A stretch of 64,000 nucleotides of DNA from Atopobiaceae bacterium (GTDB taxonomy: Bacteria; Actinomycetota; Coriobacteriia; Coriobacteriales; Atopobiaceae): contig JAKVOB010000001.1 in assembly GCA_022483015.1 (NCBI GenBank), positions 2,132,902 through 2,196,901 of the forward strand, given 5' to 3'. The notes below the pieces were generated by a model. The model saw only the letters and a program-made list of their open reading frames with translations. It made no database searches and was not told where the DNA came from. Shown piece after piece: positions 55,592-64,000 of the stretch. A program made the position numbers and the translations under genes. Within the stretch, counting starts at the first letter, position 1. Each line of letters starts with the position of its first letter.

Positions 55592-57814
55592 TTATGCCAT
55601 ACCGACAGCGACGAGCACGATGTCGATGAGCTTGATGAACACGAACGGGACCACGAACCCGCCCAGGCCGTAGACCAGGAGGTTGCGGCTCAGGAGCTTG
55701 GAGGCCGCCACCTCGCGGTACCTGACGCCCTTGAGTGCCAGCGGGATCAGCGCCACGATGACGAAGGCGTTGTAGATGATAGCCGCGAGCACGGCGGACT
55801 GGGGCGAGTGGAGCCCCATGACGTTGAGCGCCTGGAGTCCCGGGTAGAGCGTGGTGAACAGCGCCGGGATGATGGCGAAGTACTTGGCGACGTCGTTGGC
55901 GATGGAGAAGGTCGTGAGCGAGCCGCGGGTCATGAGCAGCTGCTTGCCTATGCGCACGATGTCGATGAGCTTGGTGGGGCTCGAGTCGAGGTCCACCATG
56001 TTGCCGGCCTCCTTGGCGGCCTGCGTGCCGGTGTTCATGGCCACGGCCACGTCCGCCTGGGCGAGCGCCGGGGCATCGTTGGTGCCGTCGCCGGTCATGG
56101 CGACCATGTGGCCCTCCGCCTGGTAGCGGCGGATGGTCTCGAGCTTGCCCTCGGGCGTGGCCTCCGCGAGGAAGTCGTCCACGCCGGCCTCGGCGGCGAT
56201 CGCCGCGGCGGTGGTGGGGTTGTCGCCCGTCACCATGATGGTGCGGATGCCCATGCGGCGCAGGTCGGCGAACTTCTCCGCCACGCCCGGCTTGATGATG
56301 TCCTTGAGCGCGATGACGCCCAGGACCACCTGGTTCTTGGTGACGACGAGCGGGGTCGCCCCCTGCTGGGCTATGGCCTGGACGGCACGGTCGCACTCGG
56401 CCGAGAGCCGCACGCCCGCAGGCTCGAGGTAGTGGGCCACGGCGTCGGCCGCGCCCTTCCTGACCTCGTCACCGGCATAGTCGATGCCGCTCATGCGGGT
56501 CTTGGCCGAGAACTCGATGAAGGTCGCCTTGTCGGGGTCGATCTGGGGACGGGCCAGGCCGAAGCGGTCGGATGCCAGGGCCACGATGCTCCTGCCCTCG
56601 GGTGTCTCGTCGGAGAGGCTCGAGAGCTGGGCCGCGGCGGCGAGCTCGCCCACGTCATGGCCGTCCACGGCCACGAACTGGTCGGCACGACGGTTGCCGA
56701 GCGTGATGGTGCCCGTCTTGTCGAGCAGCAGCACGTCCACGTCGCCGGCGGCCTCGATGGCGCGCCCGCTCATCGCGAGCACGTTGGCCTGGTTGAGCCG
56801 GCTCATGCCCGCGATGCCGATGGCCGACAGCAGCGCCCCGATGGTGGTGGGGGCCAGGCACACGAGCAGCGCCACGAGCGTGGTGACCGAGCTGGGATTG
56901 GCCACGCCCGCCTGGCGGGCCGAGAAGTCCGAGTAGGTGTAGAGGGCCATGACCACGAGGATGAAGATGATGCAGAGGGCCACGAGGAAGATCTGGAGCG
57001 CGAGCTCGTTGGGGGTCTTCTTGCGGCTGGCACCCTCCACCATCGAGATCATCTTGTCGAGGAAGCTCTCGCCAGGGTCGTTCACGACCTCGACCACGAT
57101 CTGGTCTGAGAGCACGGTGGTCATGCCCACGACGGAGCTGCGGTCGCCGCCGGCCTCGCGGATGACGGGGGCCGACTCGCCGGTGATGGCGGACTCGTCC
57201 ACCGAGGCGGCGCCGTCGACGATGGTGCCGTCGGCGGGGATCTGCTCGCCGGCATAGACGACCACGCAGTCGCCCTTGCGAAGGTCGCAGGAGTTGACGT
57301 TGACGATGCGGTCGAGCGCGTCCGGACCGGGAACCTTGTGGGCCTCGAGGTCGCGCTTGGAGGCACGGAGGGCATCCGCCTGGGCCTTGCCACGTCCCTC
57401 GGCCAGGGCCTCGGCGAAGTTCGAGAAGAGCACCGTGAGCCACAGCATGACCACGATGGCCAGGACGTAGCCGGAGGGGGCGTCCGAGATGCCCGCGAGC
57501 GAGAGGAGCCACAGGGCGCTCAGCAGGACCGCCGAGACGTACACGAGGAACATCACGGGGTTCTCGAGCTGGGTCCTGGGCGCGAGCTTGGCGAACGCCT
57601 GGGCGACCGCCTTCATGGCCTGGCCTCCCTTGGGGGCGTCGTCCTGGTCGTGGTGATGCGTGTGGTGCTCGCCCTCGGGGATGGCCGCAGGGTCCGCAGC
57701 GACCGCGTGGCCCCTGTGGGTCACAGGTGCGACGCCGGAGACCGCCTGCGTGTTCCTCTCGGCAGATGCCAAGATGGTCGGATGGTCGATGGTGCTGGTG
57801 ATGAGTTCTGCCAT
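55592..57814 (-). CDS. kdpB: Potassium-transporting ATPase subunit B (P1A-type)
   Basis: 740 residues. P-type ATPase that energises potassium uptake through KdpA. TGES loop: [16 protein letters not shown]. Phosphorylated Asp in [13 protein letters not shown] (about residue 365). Nucleotide-domain and hinge motifs: [32 protein letters not shown] and [21 protein letters not shown]. Regulatory-serine region is the TGES loop. The N-terminus carries a 50-residue extension with a His cluster ([12 protein letters not shown]) before the usual [16 protein letters not shown] 57814 has GGGAGG at 8 nt. It sits 14 nt after the kdpA stop. Confidence 0.97.
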   Translation of the reverse strand: MAELITSTIDHPTILASAERNTQAVSGVAPVTHRGHAVAADPAAIPEGEHHTHHHDQDDAPKGGQAMKAVAQAFAKLAPRTQLENPVMFLVYVSAVLLSALWLLSLAGISDAPSGYVLAIVVMLWLTVLFSNFAEALAEGRGKAQADALRASKRDLEAHKVPGPDALDRIVNVNSCDLRKGDCVVVYAGEQIPADGTIVDGAASVDESAITGESAPVIREAGGDRSSVVGMTTVLSDQIVVEVVNDPGESFLDKMISMVEGASRKKTPNELALQIFLVALCIIFILVVMALYTYSDFSARQAGVANPSSVTTLVALLVCLAPTTIGALLSAIGIAGMSRLNQANVLAMSGRAIEAAGDVDVLLLDKTGTITLGNRRADQFVAVDGHDVGELAAAAQLSSLSDETPEGRSIVALASDRFGLARPQIDPDKATFIEFSAKTRMSGIDYAGDEVRKGAADAVAHYLEPAGVRLSAECDRAVQAIAQQGATPLVVTKNQVVLGVIALKDIIKPGVAEKFADLRRMGIRTIMVTGDNPTTAAAIAAEAGVDDFLAEATPEGKLETIRRYQAEGHMVAMTGDGTNDAPALAQADVAVAMNTGTQAAKEAGNMVDLDSSPTKLIDIVRIGKQLLMTRGSLTTFSIANDVAKYFAIIPALFTTLYPGLQALNVMGLHSPQSAVLAAIIYNAFVIVALIPLALKGVRYREVAASKLLSRNLLVYGLGGFVVPFVFIKLIDIVLVAVGMA

Positions 57815-57828
57815 GTGAGACACCTCCC

Positions 57829-59646
57829 TTATGCCGCGCTGCCGAGGAACTCGGCAACCGGTCCGAGTGAGAGCGCCGGGAAGAAGCTCAGGGCGCCGAT
57901 GAGGATGACGATGAAGACGAGCAGGAACACGAACATGGGACCGTCTGTCTTGAGGGTGCCGGACGTGGCGGCGACGAGGCGCTTGCCCGAGAGGTTCCCG
58001 CCGATGGCGAGGACGCTGACGATGGGCACGAACCGTGCGAACATCATCACGACGCCGAGCGAGAGGTTCAGGAACACCGTGTTCGCGTCGAAGCCGGCGA
58101 AGGCCGAGCCGTTGTTGCCACCGGCCGAGGAGTACGTGTAGAGCAGCTCTGACAGGCCATGTGCGCCAGAGTTGTTGAGGCTGGCCGCCACCTGGGGAAG
58201 CATGGCCGCGACGGCCGAGCCCACCAGTATCGCGACGGGCGTGGCGAGGCAGGCGATGACGGACCACTTCATCTCGAAGGGCTCGATCTTCTTGCCCAGG
58301 AACTCGGGCGTGCGGCCCACCATGAGGCCAGCCACGAAGACCGTGAGGATCGCGAAGGCGAGCATGCCGTACAGGCCGCAGCCCACCCCGCCGAAGACGA
58401 CCTCGCCCAGCTGCATGAGCAGCATGCACGCCATGCCCGCGAGCGGGGTCAGCGAGTCGTGCATGCAGTTGACCGAGCCGTTGGAGGCCGCCGTGGTGAA
58501 GGCCGCCCACGTGGAGCTCGAGGCGATGCCGAAGCGGACCTCCTTGCCCTCCATGTTGCCGCCGGCCTGGCCCGAGGTGCCCAGGTAGACCGCACCGTTC
58601 TGAGAGAGCTGCAGGGTCCCGGCCTGCTCGTTCACCGCGATGACGGCAAGCGCCACCACCAGGCACACCCCCATGGCCGCGAATATGGCCCAACCCTGTC
58701 GCCTGTTCCCCACGGACAGGCCGAACGAGAAGCACAGGGCGGCCGGGATGAGCAGGATCGCGATCATCTCGATGAGGTTCGTGAGCGCGTTGGGGTTCTC
58801 GAGCGGGTTGGCGGAGTTCGTGCCGAAGTAGCCGCCGCCGTTGGTGCCGAGCTGCTTGATGGCGACCTGGCTGGCAGCGGTGCCCGCGGGCACGAGCTGC
58901 TCGGTGACGATGGTGGCGCCCTGGACCTGCTGGCCGTCCACGTAGACGGTGCCGTCCTGGGTGTCTATGGTTGCCCCCTGGAGCTGGTTGCCCGAGGCAT
59001 CCAGCGCGATGGGCTCGTCGAGCCTGACGTACCGGTCGGCACCTGTGGACTGCGGCACGCCTGCGGCCACGAGCACCACGGCCATCACGAGGGCGATGGG
59101 CAGGAGCACGTAGAGCACGCCGCGCACGAGGTCGACCCAGAAGCTCCCGAGGCCCTCGTGCCTGGTCCGGACGAATCCGCGGATGAGGGCGAAGAGCACG
59201 CCCATGGCCACGGCAGGCGTGACGAAGTTCTGGACGGCCAGGCCCGCCGCCTGGGCGAACCAGCTGAGCGACGCCTCGCCCGAGTAGGCCTGCCAGTTGG
59301 TGTTGGTGACGAAGCTGGCAGCGGTGTTGAAGGCGAGGTCCCAGCTCATGCCAGCCACGTGGTTGGGGTTGCCGGGCAGGACGTTCTGGAACACGAGGAT
59401 GCAGAAGAGCGCGACGAAGCTCACCACCGAGAAGGCCGCGACGCAGGCGAGGTAGCGCCTCCAGTCCATCTCCTCGGCGCGGTCGATGCGGAGCAGCCTG
59501 AAGGTGCCCCGCTCCACCGGCCCGAGCACAGGCGACAGGACGACCCTCTCGCCCATCATGACGTGCTTGATGTAGCCGCCCAGGGGGTACGCGAGGCCCA
59601 CCAGGATGGCCAGGTACAGCGCATACTGCATGACGACTGCGAGCAT
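57829..59646 (-). CDS. kdpA: Potassium-transporting ATPase subunit A
   Basis: 605 residues. The channel-like subunit that selects and conducts potassium. Ten or so helices are seen. The filter loops include [40 protein letters not shown], and later [20 protein letters not shown], as in the SKT superfamily. It begins [23 protein letters not shown] 59646 overlaps the kdpF stop (TGATG) and lies 9 nt after GGAGG. A longer reading to 59769 would pass through kdpF in another frame. Confidence 0.97.
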   Translation of the reverse strand: MLAVVMQYALYLAILVGLAYPLGGYIKHVMMGERVVLSPVLGPVERGTFRLLRIDRAEEMDWRRYLACVAAFSVVSFVALFCILVFQNVLPGNPNHVAGMSWDLAFNTAASFVTNTNWQAYSGEASLSWFAQAAGLAVQNFVTPAVAMGVLFALIRGFVRTRHEGLGSFWVDLVRGVLYVLLPIALVMAVVLVAAGVPQSTGADRYVRLDEPIALDASGNQLQGATIDTQDGTVYVDGQQVQGATIVTEQLVPAGTAASQVAIKQLGTNGGGYFGTNSANPLENPNALTNLIEMIAILLIPAALCFSFGLSVGNRRQGWAIFAAMGVCLVVALAVIAVNEQAGTLQLSQNGAVYLGTSGQAGGNMEGKEVRFGIASSSTWAAFTTAASNGSVNCMHDSLTPLAGMACMLLMQLGEVVFGGVGCGLYGMLAFAILTVFVAGLMVGRTPEFLGKKIEPFEMKWSVIACLATPVAILVGSAVAAMLPQVAASLNNSGAHGLSELLYTYSSAGGNNGSAFAGFDANTVFLNLSLGVVMMFARFVPIVSVLAIGGNLSGKRLVAATSGTLKTDGPMFVFLLVFIVILIGALSFFPALSLGPVAEFLGSAA

Positions 59647-59732
59647 CACCGATCGCCTCCCATGAGGATGTGGACGTAGTAGACGAGCAGGGCCCCGGCT
59701 ATGAGGGCCGCGACGATGAGGACGGTTTGCAT
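59646..59732 (-). CDS. kdpF: KdpF small membrane subunit (28 residues)
   Basis: A 28-residue open frame directly upstream of kdpA, starting [20 protein letters not shown] and ending MGGDR. It is one hydrophobic helix with a short polar end, the size and character of KdpF, which sits in the membrane beside KdpA and stabilises the complex. GGGAGG lies 7-8 nt before ATG 59732, and its stop overlaps the kdpA start (TGATG). Position, ribosome site and helix support the call; sequence conservation is always low in KdpF. Confidence 0.85.
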   Translation of the reverse strand: MQTVLIVAALIAGALLVYYVHILMGGDR

Positions 59733-59881
59733 TGCCCCACCTCCCTTTCCTGAACCCATGGTGCGGCACAGGACGTTAAGCCGGGATAAAGGTGGGGCCG
59801 CTGGCGTAAAGATGGGATAAAGTCGCAGGTGGAGGCTGCGAAGGTACAGGGGGTGCGGGCGACGGCGGTAGGTTGGGCTGT
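59733..59881 (-). promoter_or_regulatory. kdp operon upstream region with candidate KdpE sites
   Basis: On the minus strand CTTTATCCCATCTTTACGCC (59822-59803) and a further CTTTATCCC (59790-59782) lie 50-90 nt before kdpF. The TTTAT-N6-TTTAC-N-CC arrangement resembles the E. coli kdp site bound by KdpE. TAACGT (59778-59773) is a possible -10. Direct repeats of GGATAAAG give the same signal on the plus strand. Confidence 0.4.
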
Positions 59882-59998
59882 GGGCGGGTGGTGCTTCTCG
59901 ACAGCAGCAGGTTGGGCGATGGACGCGGGCGGGAGGTGCTTCTCGACAGCAGCAGGTTGGGCGATGGACTCGGGCGGGTGGTGCTTCTCGACAGCAGC
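59882..59998. repeat. 45-bp tandem repeat, 2.6 copies
   Basis: Units begin GGGCGGGTGGTGCTTCTCGA at 59882, 59927 (one change) and 59972; the third stops after 27 bp. A partial unit (AGGTTGGGC) lies before the first. The length is a multiple of three, and frames stay open on both strands, but no ribosome site or protein family supports coding. Confidence 0.75.
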
Positions 59999-59999
59999 G

Positions 60000-60086
60000 T
60001 TACACAAGCCGACGTGTTCGGCAGAGATCCGTTACACGAGTGGCCCTCTTCGGCAGGATGCTGCCGAACCCGAGGGGTTGTGTAAC
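60000..60086. repeat. Three copies of a GTTACAC...TTCGGCA element
   Basis: Two direct copies start at 60000 (GTTACACAAG, then TTCGGCAG at 60018) and 60031 (GTTACACGAG, then TTCGGCAG at 60049), 31 bp apart. A third is inverted (TGCCGAAC at 60062 to TTGTGTAAC at 60078-60086). TTCGGCAG at 60049-60056 and CTGCCGAA at 60061-60068 form a hairpin with loop GATG. The cluster lies between the trkA pair and kdp. Confidence 0.65.
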
Positions 60087-60283
60087 ATCACGCGCGATCC
60101 AGTCACCAATCGATGCCGTGACGCAGTCGAGAAGGACAAGCAGTCAAGAAGGACAGAGGGGGCGAGCCGGCTCGCGCCGACCCGCCCCCTCATGTGTGCC
60201 CGCACTCCCCTGGCCAGCAGTCGCTGGCCTCTGGCTGCGTGCCTCTGGCCGCATCGACGCCCGCAGGCGCCGCACGACCGCCC
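60087..60283. other. Spacer between repeat cluster and the TrkA gene
   Basis: About 200 bp; no gene recognised. GACAAGCAGTCAAG and neighbouring short repeats are present. A terminator for the TrkA gene would be expected here; the GAACCC/GGGGTT-like pairs near 60065-60080 are the nearest candidate. Confidence 0.3.
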
Positions 60284-60943
60284 TTATGCGAACAGGCTCC
60301 TGATGCCCGCACGCCCGAGGTCACCCGTGAAGATGATGACCTGGTCGTGGTCGCTCAGCCTCGTGTCGCCGCGTGGCACGAGGATGTTGCCCCCACGCTC
60401 GACGGCGACGACCGACGTGTCGTTGGGGAACGTGAGCTCCTTCAGCGTCTTGCCCGAGACGGTCGAGTTGGGCTTGACCTCGACCTGCACGATGGCATGG
60501 TCGCCACGCCCCAGCTTCATGAGGGTGAAGACGTCTCGCATGTCCATCTCCTCGCGCGAGAAGCGCGCGATGATGTCAGCCTGGTTGACGCCCACATCCA
60601 CGCCCATGCCAGGCGTGAACATCCAGTTGTTGGCTGGGCTGTTGACGCGCGCGACCGTACGTCCCACGCCATACTCCATCTTGGCGAGCATGGAGGCGAC
60701 GAGGTTGACCTCGTCGAGTCCCGATGCGGCCACGAGCACGTCGCAGGTGAGGATTCCGGCCTTCTCGAGCGTGGCAGGCTCGGAACCCGACCCCTCGATG
60801 ACGGTGCAGCCCGGGCAGGTGCGGCGCAGACGCTCCACGACCGCAGGCCTGAGCTCGATGATGGTCGGCTTCTGGTCGTCCTCCGAGAGCAGCGTCGCGA
60901 GGTAGGAGCCTATCTTGCCGCCGCCGACGATGATGATGTTCAT
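60284..60943 (-). CDS. TrkA-family potassium channel/transport regulator
   Basis: 219 residues. An RCK (TrkA-N) domain opens IIIVGGGKIGSYLATLLSED, with the acidic residue at strand 2 (IIELRP) typical for NAD(H)/nucleotide binding. VLVAASGLDEVNLVASMLAK follows. The TrkA-C domain is at about 140-215 (VKPNSTVSGKTLKELTFPND, DHDQVIIFTGD). Gates potassium uptake by a TrkH/KtrB partner, which is not in this window. ATG 60943 has GGAAGGGG upstream. It follows the other TrkA gene by 13 nt. Confidence 0.93.
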   Translation of the reverse strand: MNIIIVGGGKIGSYLATLLSEDDQKPTIIELRPAVVERLRRTCPGCTVIEGSGSEPATLEKAGILTCDVLVAASGLDEVNLVASMLAKMEYGVGRTVARVNSPANNWMFTPGMGVDVGVNQADIIARFSREEMDMRDVFTLMKLGRGDHAIVQVEVKPNSTVSGKTLKELTFPNDTSVVAVERGGNILVPRGDTRLSDHDQVIIFTGDLGRAGIRSLFA

Positions 60944-60956
60944 GGTGGCCCCTTCC

Positions 60957-61610
60957 TTAGTCGGTGAGTCCGAGCATGGTCTTGAAGCGACGAGCCGAGG
61001 TCGAGGCGACGGCCGCGAAGAGGACATCGCCATGCTGGAGCTCGGTTCCCTGCGTGGGGATGAACGTGTCGTTGCCACGCATGATGGCCACGACCATGAC
61101 CTCCCCCAGTGCCGTGATCTCGCGAACCTGCTCTCCCTCGAGCAAGTGCGGCAGGTCCACGCGCACGACCTCGACGTCGCCGTCCCCCATCTGGAAGACG
61201 CCGTCGAGCTGATGGTAGGTGAGCAGCTGGCAGGCACGGGCGATGCCCCACTCGGTGGTGGAGATGGCCTGGATGCCCAACCTGCGATAGGCCTCGGCCT
61301 TCGACATGTCATAGAGGCGAGCGATGACGCGTGGCACGTGGTAGACGCTGCGTGCGATCTGAGCCACGACGATGTTGGCCTCGTCCGAGGCGGTGCAGGC
61401 GATGACGGCGCTCACGCGGTCGATGCCGGCCTGCGCGAGGACGTCTCGGTCAAAGCCCACGCCGGCGATCTTGGTGCCTGAGAAGTCGTCAGGCAGCGCG
61501 TCGAGCTTCTCCTGGTCCCGGTCGATCACGCACACGTGGTTGCCCTGGGCGCAGAGCTTGGTGGCAAGCCCGCTCCCCATGCGTCCCATACCTACGATGA
61601 TGACGTCCAT
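60957..61610 (-). CDS. TrkA-family potassium transport regulator
   Basis: 217 residues. The RCK domain opens VIIVGMGRMGSGLATKLCAQ with VCVIDRD at strand 2, then AVIACTASDEANIVVAQIAR and VIARLYDMSKAEAYRRLGI. The TrkA-C domain ends with FIPTQGTELQHGDVLFAAVA. The pair of single-RCK proteins resembles the actinobacterial CeoB/CeoC arrangement. It lies 12 nt after the cation ATPase stop, so the ATPase and both regulators form one transcript. Which protein they gate is unknown from the window. Confidence 0.93.
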   Translation of the reverse strand: MDVIIVGMGRMGSGLATKLCAQGNHVCVIDRDQEKLDALPDDFSGTKIAGVGFDRDVLAQAGIDRVSAVIACTASDEANIVVAQIARSVYHVPRVIARLYDMSKAEAYRRLGIQAISTTEWGIARACQLLTYHQLDGVFQMGDGDVEVVRVDLPHLLEGEQVREITALGEVMVVAIMRGNDTFIPTQGTELQHGDVLFAAVASTSARRFKTMLGLTD

Positions 61611-61622
61611 GTCAGCTCACCC

Positions 61623-64000
61623 TCACCTTTCTGGGGCCGGCTGCGGGGTCGAGCCCGCGGCGGCCTTGCGCTTGTGGATCGAACGGACGATGGCCTTGCG
61701 GCACTCCTCGAGCGCGAGGACGACCACAGGCAGACAGCACAGGAACAGGTAGTCGCTGAGCTCCAGCGGACTCGTGTGGAACACGGACTGGAACGGCGGG
61801 AACAGCGTGATGAACACGATGAGGCAGATCTCGAAGATGATACCGATGTTGACCTGCTTGTTCGAGAAGAGCCCGACCTTGAACACGGACTCCGACACCG
61901 TACGGCAGTTCCAGACCTCGCCGATCTGCGAGAAGACGATGGCCGCGAGGCACATGGTGGTCGCGCGCACGTACGTGGCATCCAGGTCGGCACCCACGCC
62001 GAACATGGTCTGTCCCGGCGTCCAACCGGCCTGGACCTGGGCGAAGACGTAGGCGGCCATCGAGGCGGCGGCACCGATCATGCCGTACCAGAGGAAGGCC
62101 TTGACCATCGTCTTGCGGTCGAGGATGTGCTCGTTCGGGTCGCGAGGGGGCTTGTCCATGACGCCCTTCTCGGGCGGCTCGGTCCCCAGGCCCAGGGCCG
62201 GCAGCATGTCGGTGCCCAGGTCGATGGTGAGGATCTGCATCGTGGTCAGGGGCAGCGGAACCGCGCCGCCGCTGAACAGGTAGACGGCCGACGGGACGGC
62301 CTCGGGCACGTTGGAGTTCAGGATGTAGGTCATGAACTTGCGGATGTTGGCGTAGACCGCACGCCCCTCCTCGATGGCAGACACGATCGAGGCGAAGTTG
62401 TCGTCTGTGAGGATCATGTCCGCGGCCTCCTTGGCCACGTCCGTGCCCGTGATGCCCATGGCGACGCCGATGTCGGCCTTCTTGAGCGCCGGCGAGTCGT
62501 TCACGCCGTCGCCGGTCACGGCCACGATCTCGCCCATCTCCTGGAGGGCGTTGACCACGCGGAGCTTCTGCTCGGGGGCCATGCGGGCGAAGATGACCTC
62601 GCCTGCCAGGTCGCGCTTGAGCTGGTCGTCGTCCATCTTGGCCAGGTCCACGCCCGAGATGACGTTGACGTCGTCGCCGTCGACGATGCCGATGCGGCGG
62701 GCGATGCTCTCGGCCGTGAGGCCGTAGTCGCCGGTGATCATGACCACGCGGATGCCGGCGCGATGGCACTCGGCCACGGCGGAGGCGACCTCCGGGCGCG
62801 GCGGGTCAGCCATGACGTCGAGGCCCACGAAGGTGAGGTCGCTCTCGATGGTCTCGGGCGTGTAGTCGCTCATCGACTCGGGGATGGACGTGTCGCCTGC
62901 CGCCAGCGGCCTGTAGGCGAGCGCGAGCACGCGCAGGCCGTCCTTGGCGTAGCCGTCGTTGGCCGCCATGATGCGGTCACGCATCTCGTCGGTCATCGGC
63001 TTGACCTCGCCCGCGATGCGGACCTTGGTCGAGAGGCGCACGACCTCGTTGGGGGCACCCTTGCAGAACGCCACGCGCTTGGCGCCGTCGAGCGGCTCGC
63101 GCAGCTGGTGGATGGTGGACATGCGCTTGCGGCGGCTCTCGAAGGGGAGCTCGCGCACGCGCGGGGTCTCCTCGGCCTGGTCCGCCAGGTCGATGCCGGC
63201 CTTCTGCGCACTCGTGAGCAGGCAGGCCTCGGTGGGGTCGCCCAGCACGGTATAGCGGCCGCCCTCGACCTCGGGGTCGAGCAGGCGCGCGTTGGAGCAC
63301 AGCGCCGAGCCCACCACGAGGATCCGGAGGTCCTCGTCCTTGTCGGCGGTATAGGTGGTGCCGTCAGACTCGATCGTGCCGTCGGGGCCGTAGCCCACTC
63401 CGGTGACCTCGTACTCGCGCGACGGCGTCCAGAGGTGGTTCACCGTCATCTCGTTCTGGGTCAGGGTGCCGGTCTTGTCGGTGCAGATGACGCTCGTGGA
63501 GCCCAGCGCCTCGACGCTCGAGAGCTTCTTCACGAGGGCGTTGCGCTTGCTCATGCGCTGCACGGCCATGGCGAGCGACAGCGTGACCGTGGGCAGCAGC
63601 CCCTCGGGGATGAAGGCCACGATCATGCCGAGCGCGAAGATGAACGACGAGGTCCAGACGTTCTTCACCACGAGGATGTCGAGCAGGAAGAAGATCACGC
63701 CCATGGCAAGCGCGAAGGCGGTGACCTGCTTGGTCACGCGGTCGAGCTGCTTCTCGAGGGGGCTCTCGGCCTCCTTCATGTTCTGGGTGAGGTCAGCGAT
63801 CTTGCCGAACTCGGTGGCCATGCCGATGCGGCAGACGATGGCACGGCCGTTGCCCTCCGAGACCGACGTGCCTGCATAGACCAGGTTGGGGATCTCGGCC
63901 GCGGCCAGCCCCTCCTCGAGCACGGCATCGGCGGTCTTCCGCACGGGGTTGGACTCGCCGTTGAGCGTGGACTGGTTGACCTGCAGGTCGGACACCGAGA
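61623..64000 (-). CDS. P2-type cation-transporting ATPase (N-terminus outside window)
   Basis: At least 792 residues are present; the gene enters from the right edge, just before the TGES loop (STLNGESNPVRK). The phosphorylated Asp lies in VICTDKTGTLTQNEMTVNHL. Helix 4 reads IVAFIPEGLLPTVTLSLAMA and is followed by KRNALVKKLSSVEALGSTS, close to Na,K-ATPase-like P2C pumps. KGAPNEV, MADPPRPEV, MITGDYG and TGDGVNDSPALKKADIGVAMG are standard. The C-terminal Cation_ATPase_C helices end near RSIHKRK. The ion could be Na+, K+ or Ca2+; co-transcription with TrkA proteins favours monovalent ions (inference). Confidence 0.93.
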   Translation of the reverse strand, partial: SVSDLQVNQSTLNGESNPVRKTADAVLEEGLAAAEIPNLVYAGTSVSEGNGRAIVCRIGMATEFGKIADLTQNMKEAESPLEKQLDRVTKQVTAFALAMGVIFFLLDILVVKNVWTSSFIFALGMIVAFIPEGLLPTVTLSLAMAVQRMSKRNALVKKLSSVEALGSTSVICTDKTGTLTQNEMTVNHLWTPSREYEVTGVGYGPDGTIESDGTTYTADKDEDLRILVVGSALCSNARLLDPEVEGGRYTVLGDPTEACLLTSAQKAGIDLADQAEETPRVRELPFESRRKRMSTIHQLREPLDGAKRVAFCKGAPNEVVRLSTKVRIAGEVKPMTDEMRDRIMAANDGYAKDGLRVLALAYRPLAAGDTSIPESMSDYTPETIESDLTFVGLDVMADPPRPEVASAVAECHRAGIRVVMITGDYGLTAESIARRIGIVDGDDVNVISGVDLAKMDDDQLKRDLAGEVIFARMAPEQKLRVVNALQEMGEIVAVTGDGVNDSPALKKADIGVAMGITGTDVAKEAADMILTDDNFASIVSAIEEGRAVYANIRKFMTYILNSNVPEAVPSAVYLFSGGAVPLPLTTMQILTIDLGTDMLPALGLGTEPPEKGVMDKPPRDPNEHILDRKTMVKAFLWYGMIGAAASMAAYVFAQVQAGWTPGQTMFGVGADLDATYVRATTMCLAAIVFSQIGEVWNCRTVSESVFKVGLFSNKQVNIGIIFEICLIVFITLFPPFQSVFHTSPLELSDYLFLCCLPVVVLALEECRKAIVRSIHKRKAAAGSTPQPAPER

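Noticed and set aside
57815-58735. An N-terminal extension of KdpB reaching to 58735.
   Set aside because: It is the antiframe of kdpA; KdpB starts at ATG 57814 with GGGAGG.
59699-60085. Short repeat proteins encoded by the 45-bp repeats on either strand.
   Set aside because: No ribosome site, no conserved motif, and open frames are explained by the period being a multiple of three.

Overview
The window is high-GC DNA (roughly two thirds G+C by eye) with dense, mostly Shine-Dalgarno-led genes, frequent GTG/TTG starts and a Gram-positive surface repertoire: sortase, LPXTG-like anchors, isopeptide pilin, VanZ and RDD proteins, CarD. Together with the anaerobe-type citrate synthase and the gene families seen, this suggests an anaerobic actinobacterium of the class Coriobacteriia (Olsenella/Atopobium-like). 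The genus is an inference. No rRNA, tRNA or CRISPR was recognised.

Layout. 1-11 kb: the 5' part of carA, two membrane proteins, then the aspartate-family pathway as a divergon. hom-lysC-asd lie on the minus strand and thrC-thrB on the plus strand, so together they carry aspartate to threonine. A VanZ-like protein and a coriobacterial-type exported protein follow. 11-17.6 kb: gltA with a Cof-type HAD phosphatase, an ACT-domain protein, an iron alcohol dehydrogenase, CarD and a VanZ-RDD fusion. 17.8-28 kb: a frameshifted surface protein, a Fic protein with an altered motif, a low-GC membrane-protein insert bounded by palindromic repeats, a metallophosphoesterase, DegV, and a large cell-surface subtilase. 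28-37 kb: two FtsX/MacB-type ABC systems facing a DUF1003 and an acylphosphatase gene.

37.3-47.2 kb: an array of five palindromic repeats (83-84 bp period), then a pilus locus. It encodes a signal-peptidase-like protein lacking its catalytic lysine, a 2027-residue adhesin, a two-domain isopeptide pilin and a class B-type sortase. The set resembles the streptococcal FCT (Cpa-SipA-FctA-SrtC) pilus system. 47.2-51.2 kb: RecQ, a MazEF pair with a perfect palindromic operator candidate, an HD hydrolase and a second HAD phosphatase.

51.2-64 kb: a potassium island, all on the minus strand: a P2-type cation ATPase (its 5' end lies outside the window), two TrkA-type proteins, then kdpF-A-B-C and kdpD-E. 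kdpF is only 28 codons. The kdpD 3' end is frameshifted just before the point where its normal stop would abut kdpE.

The most unusual items are the FCT-like pilus locus with its pseudo-signal-peptidase, the palindromic repeat family shared by two distant arrays and flanking the low-GC insert, two frameshifted genes, and recurrent TATACT boxes 7-8 bp upstream of start codons that suggest leaderless transcripts.
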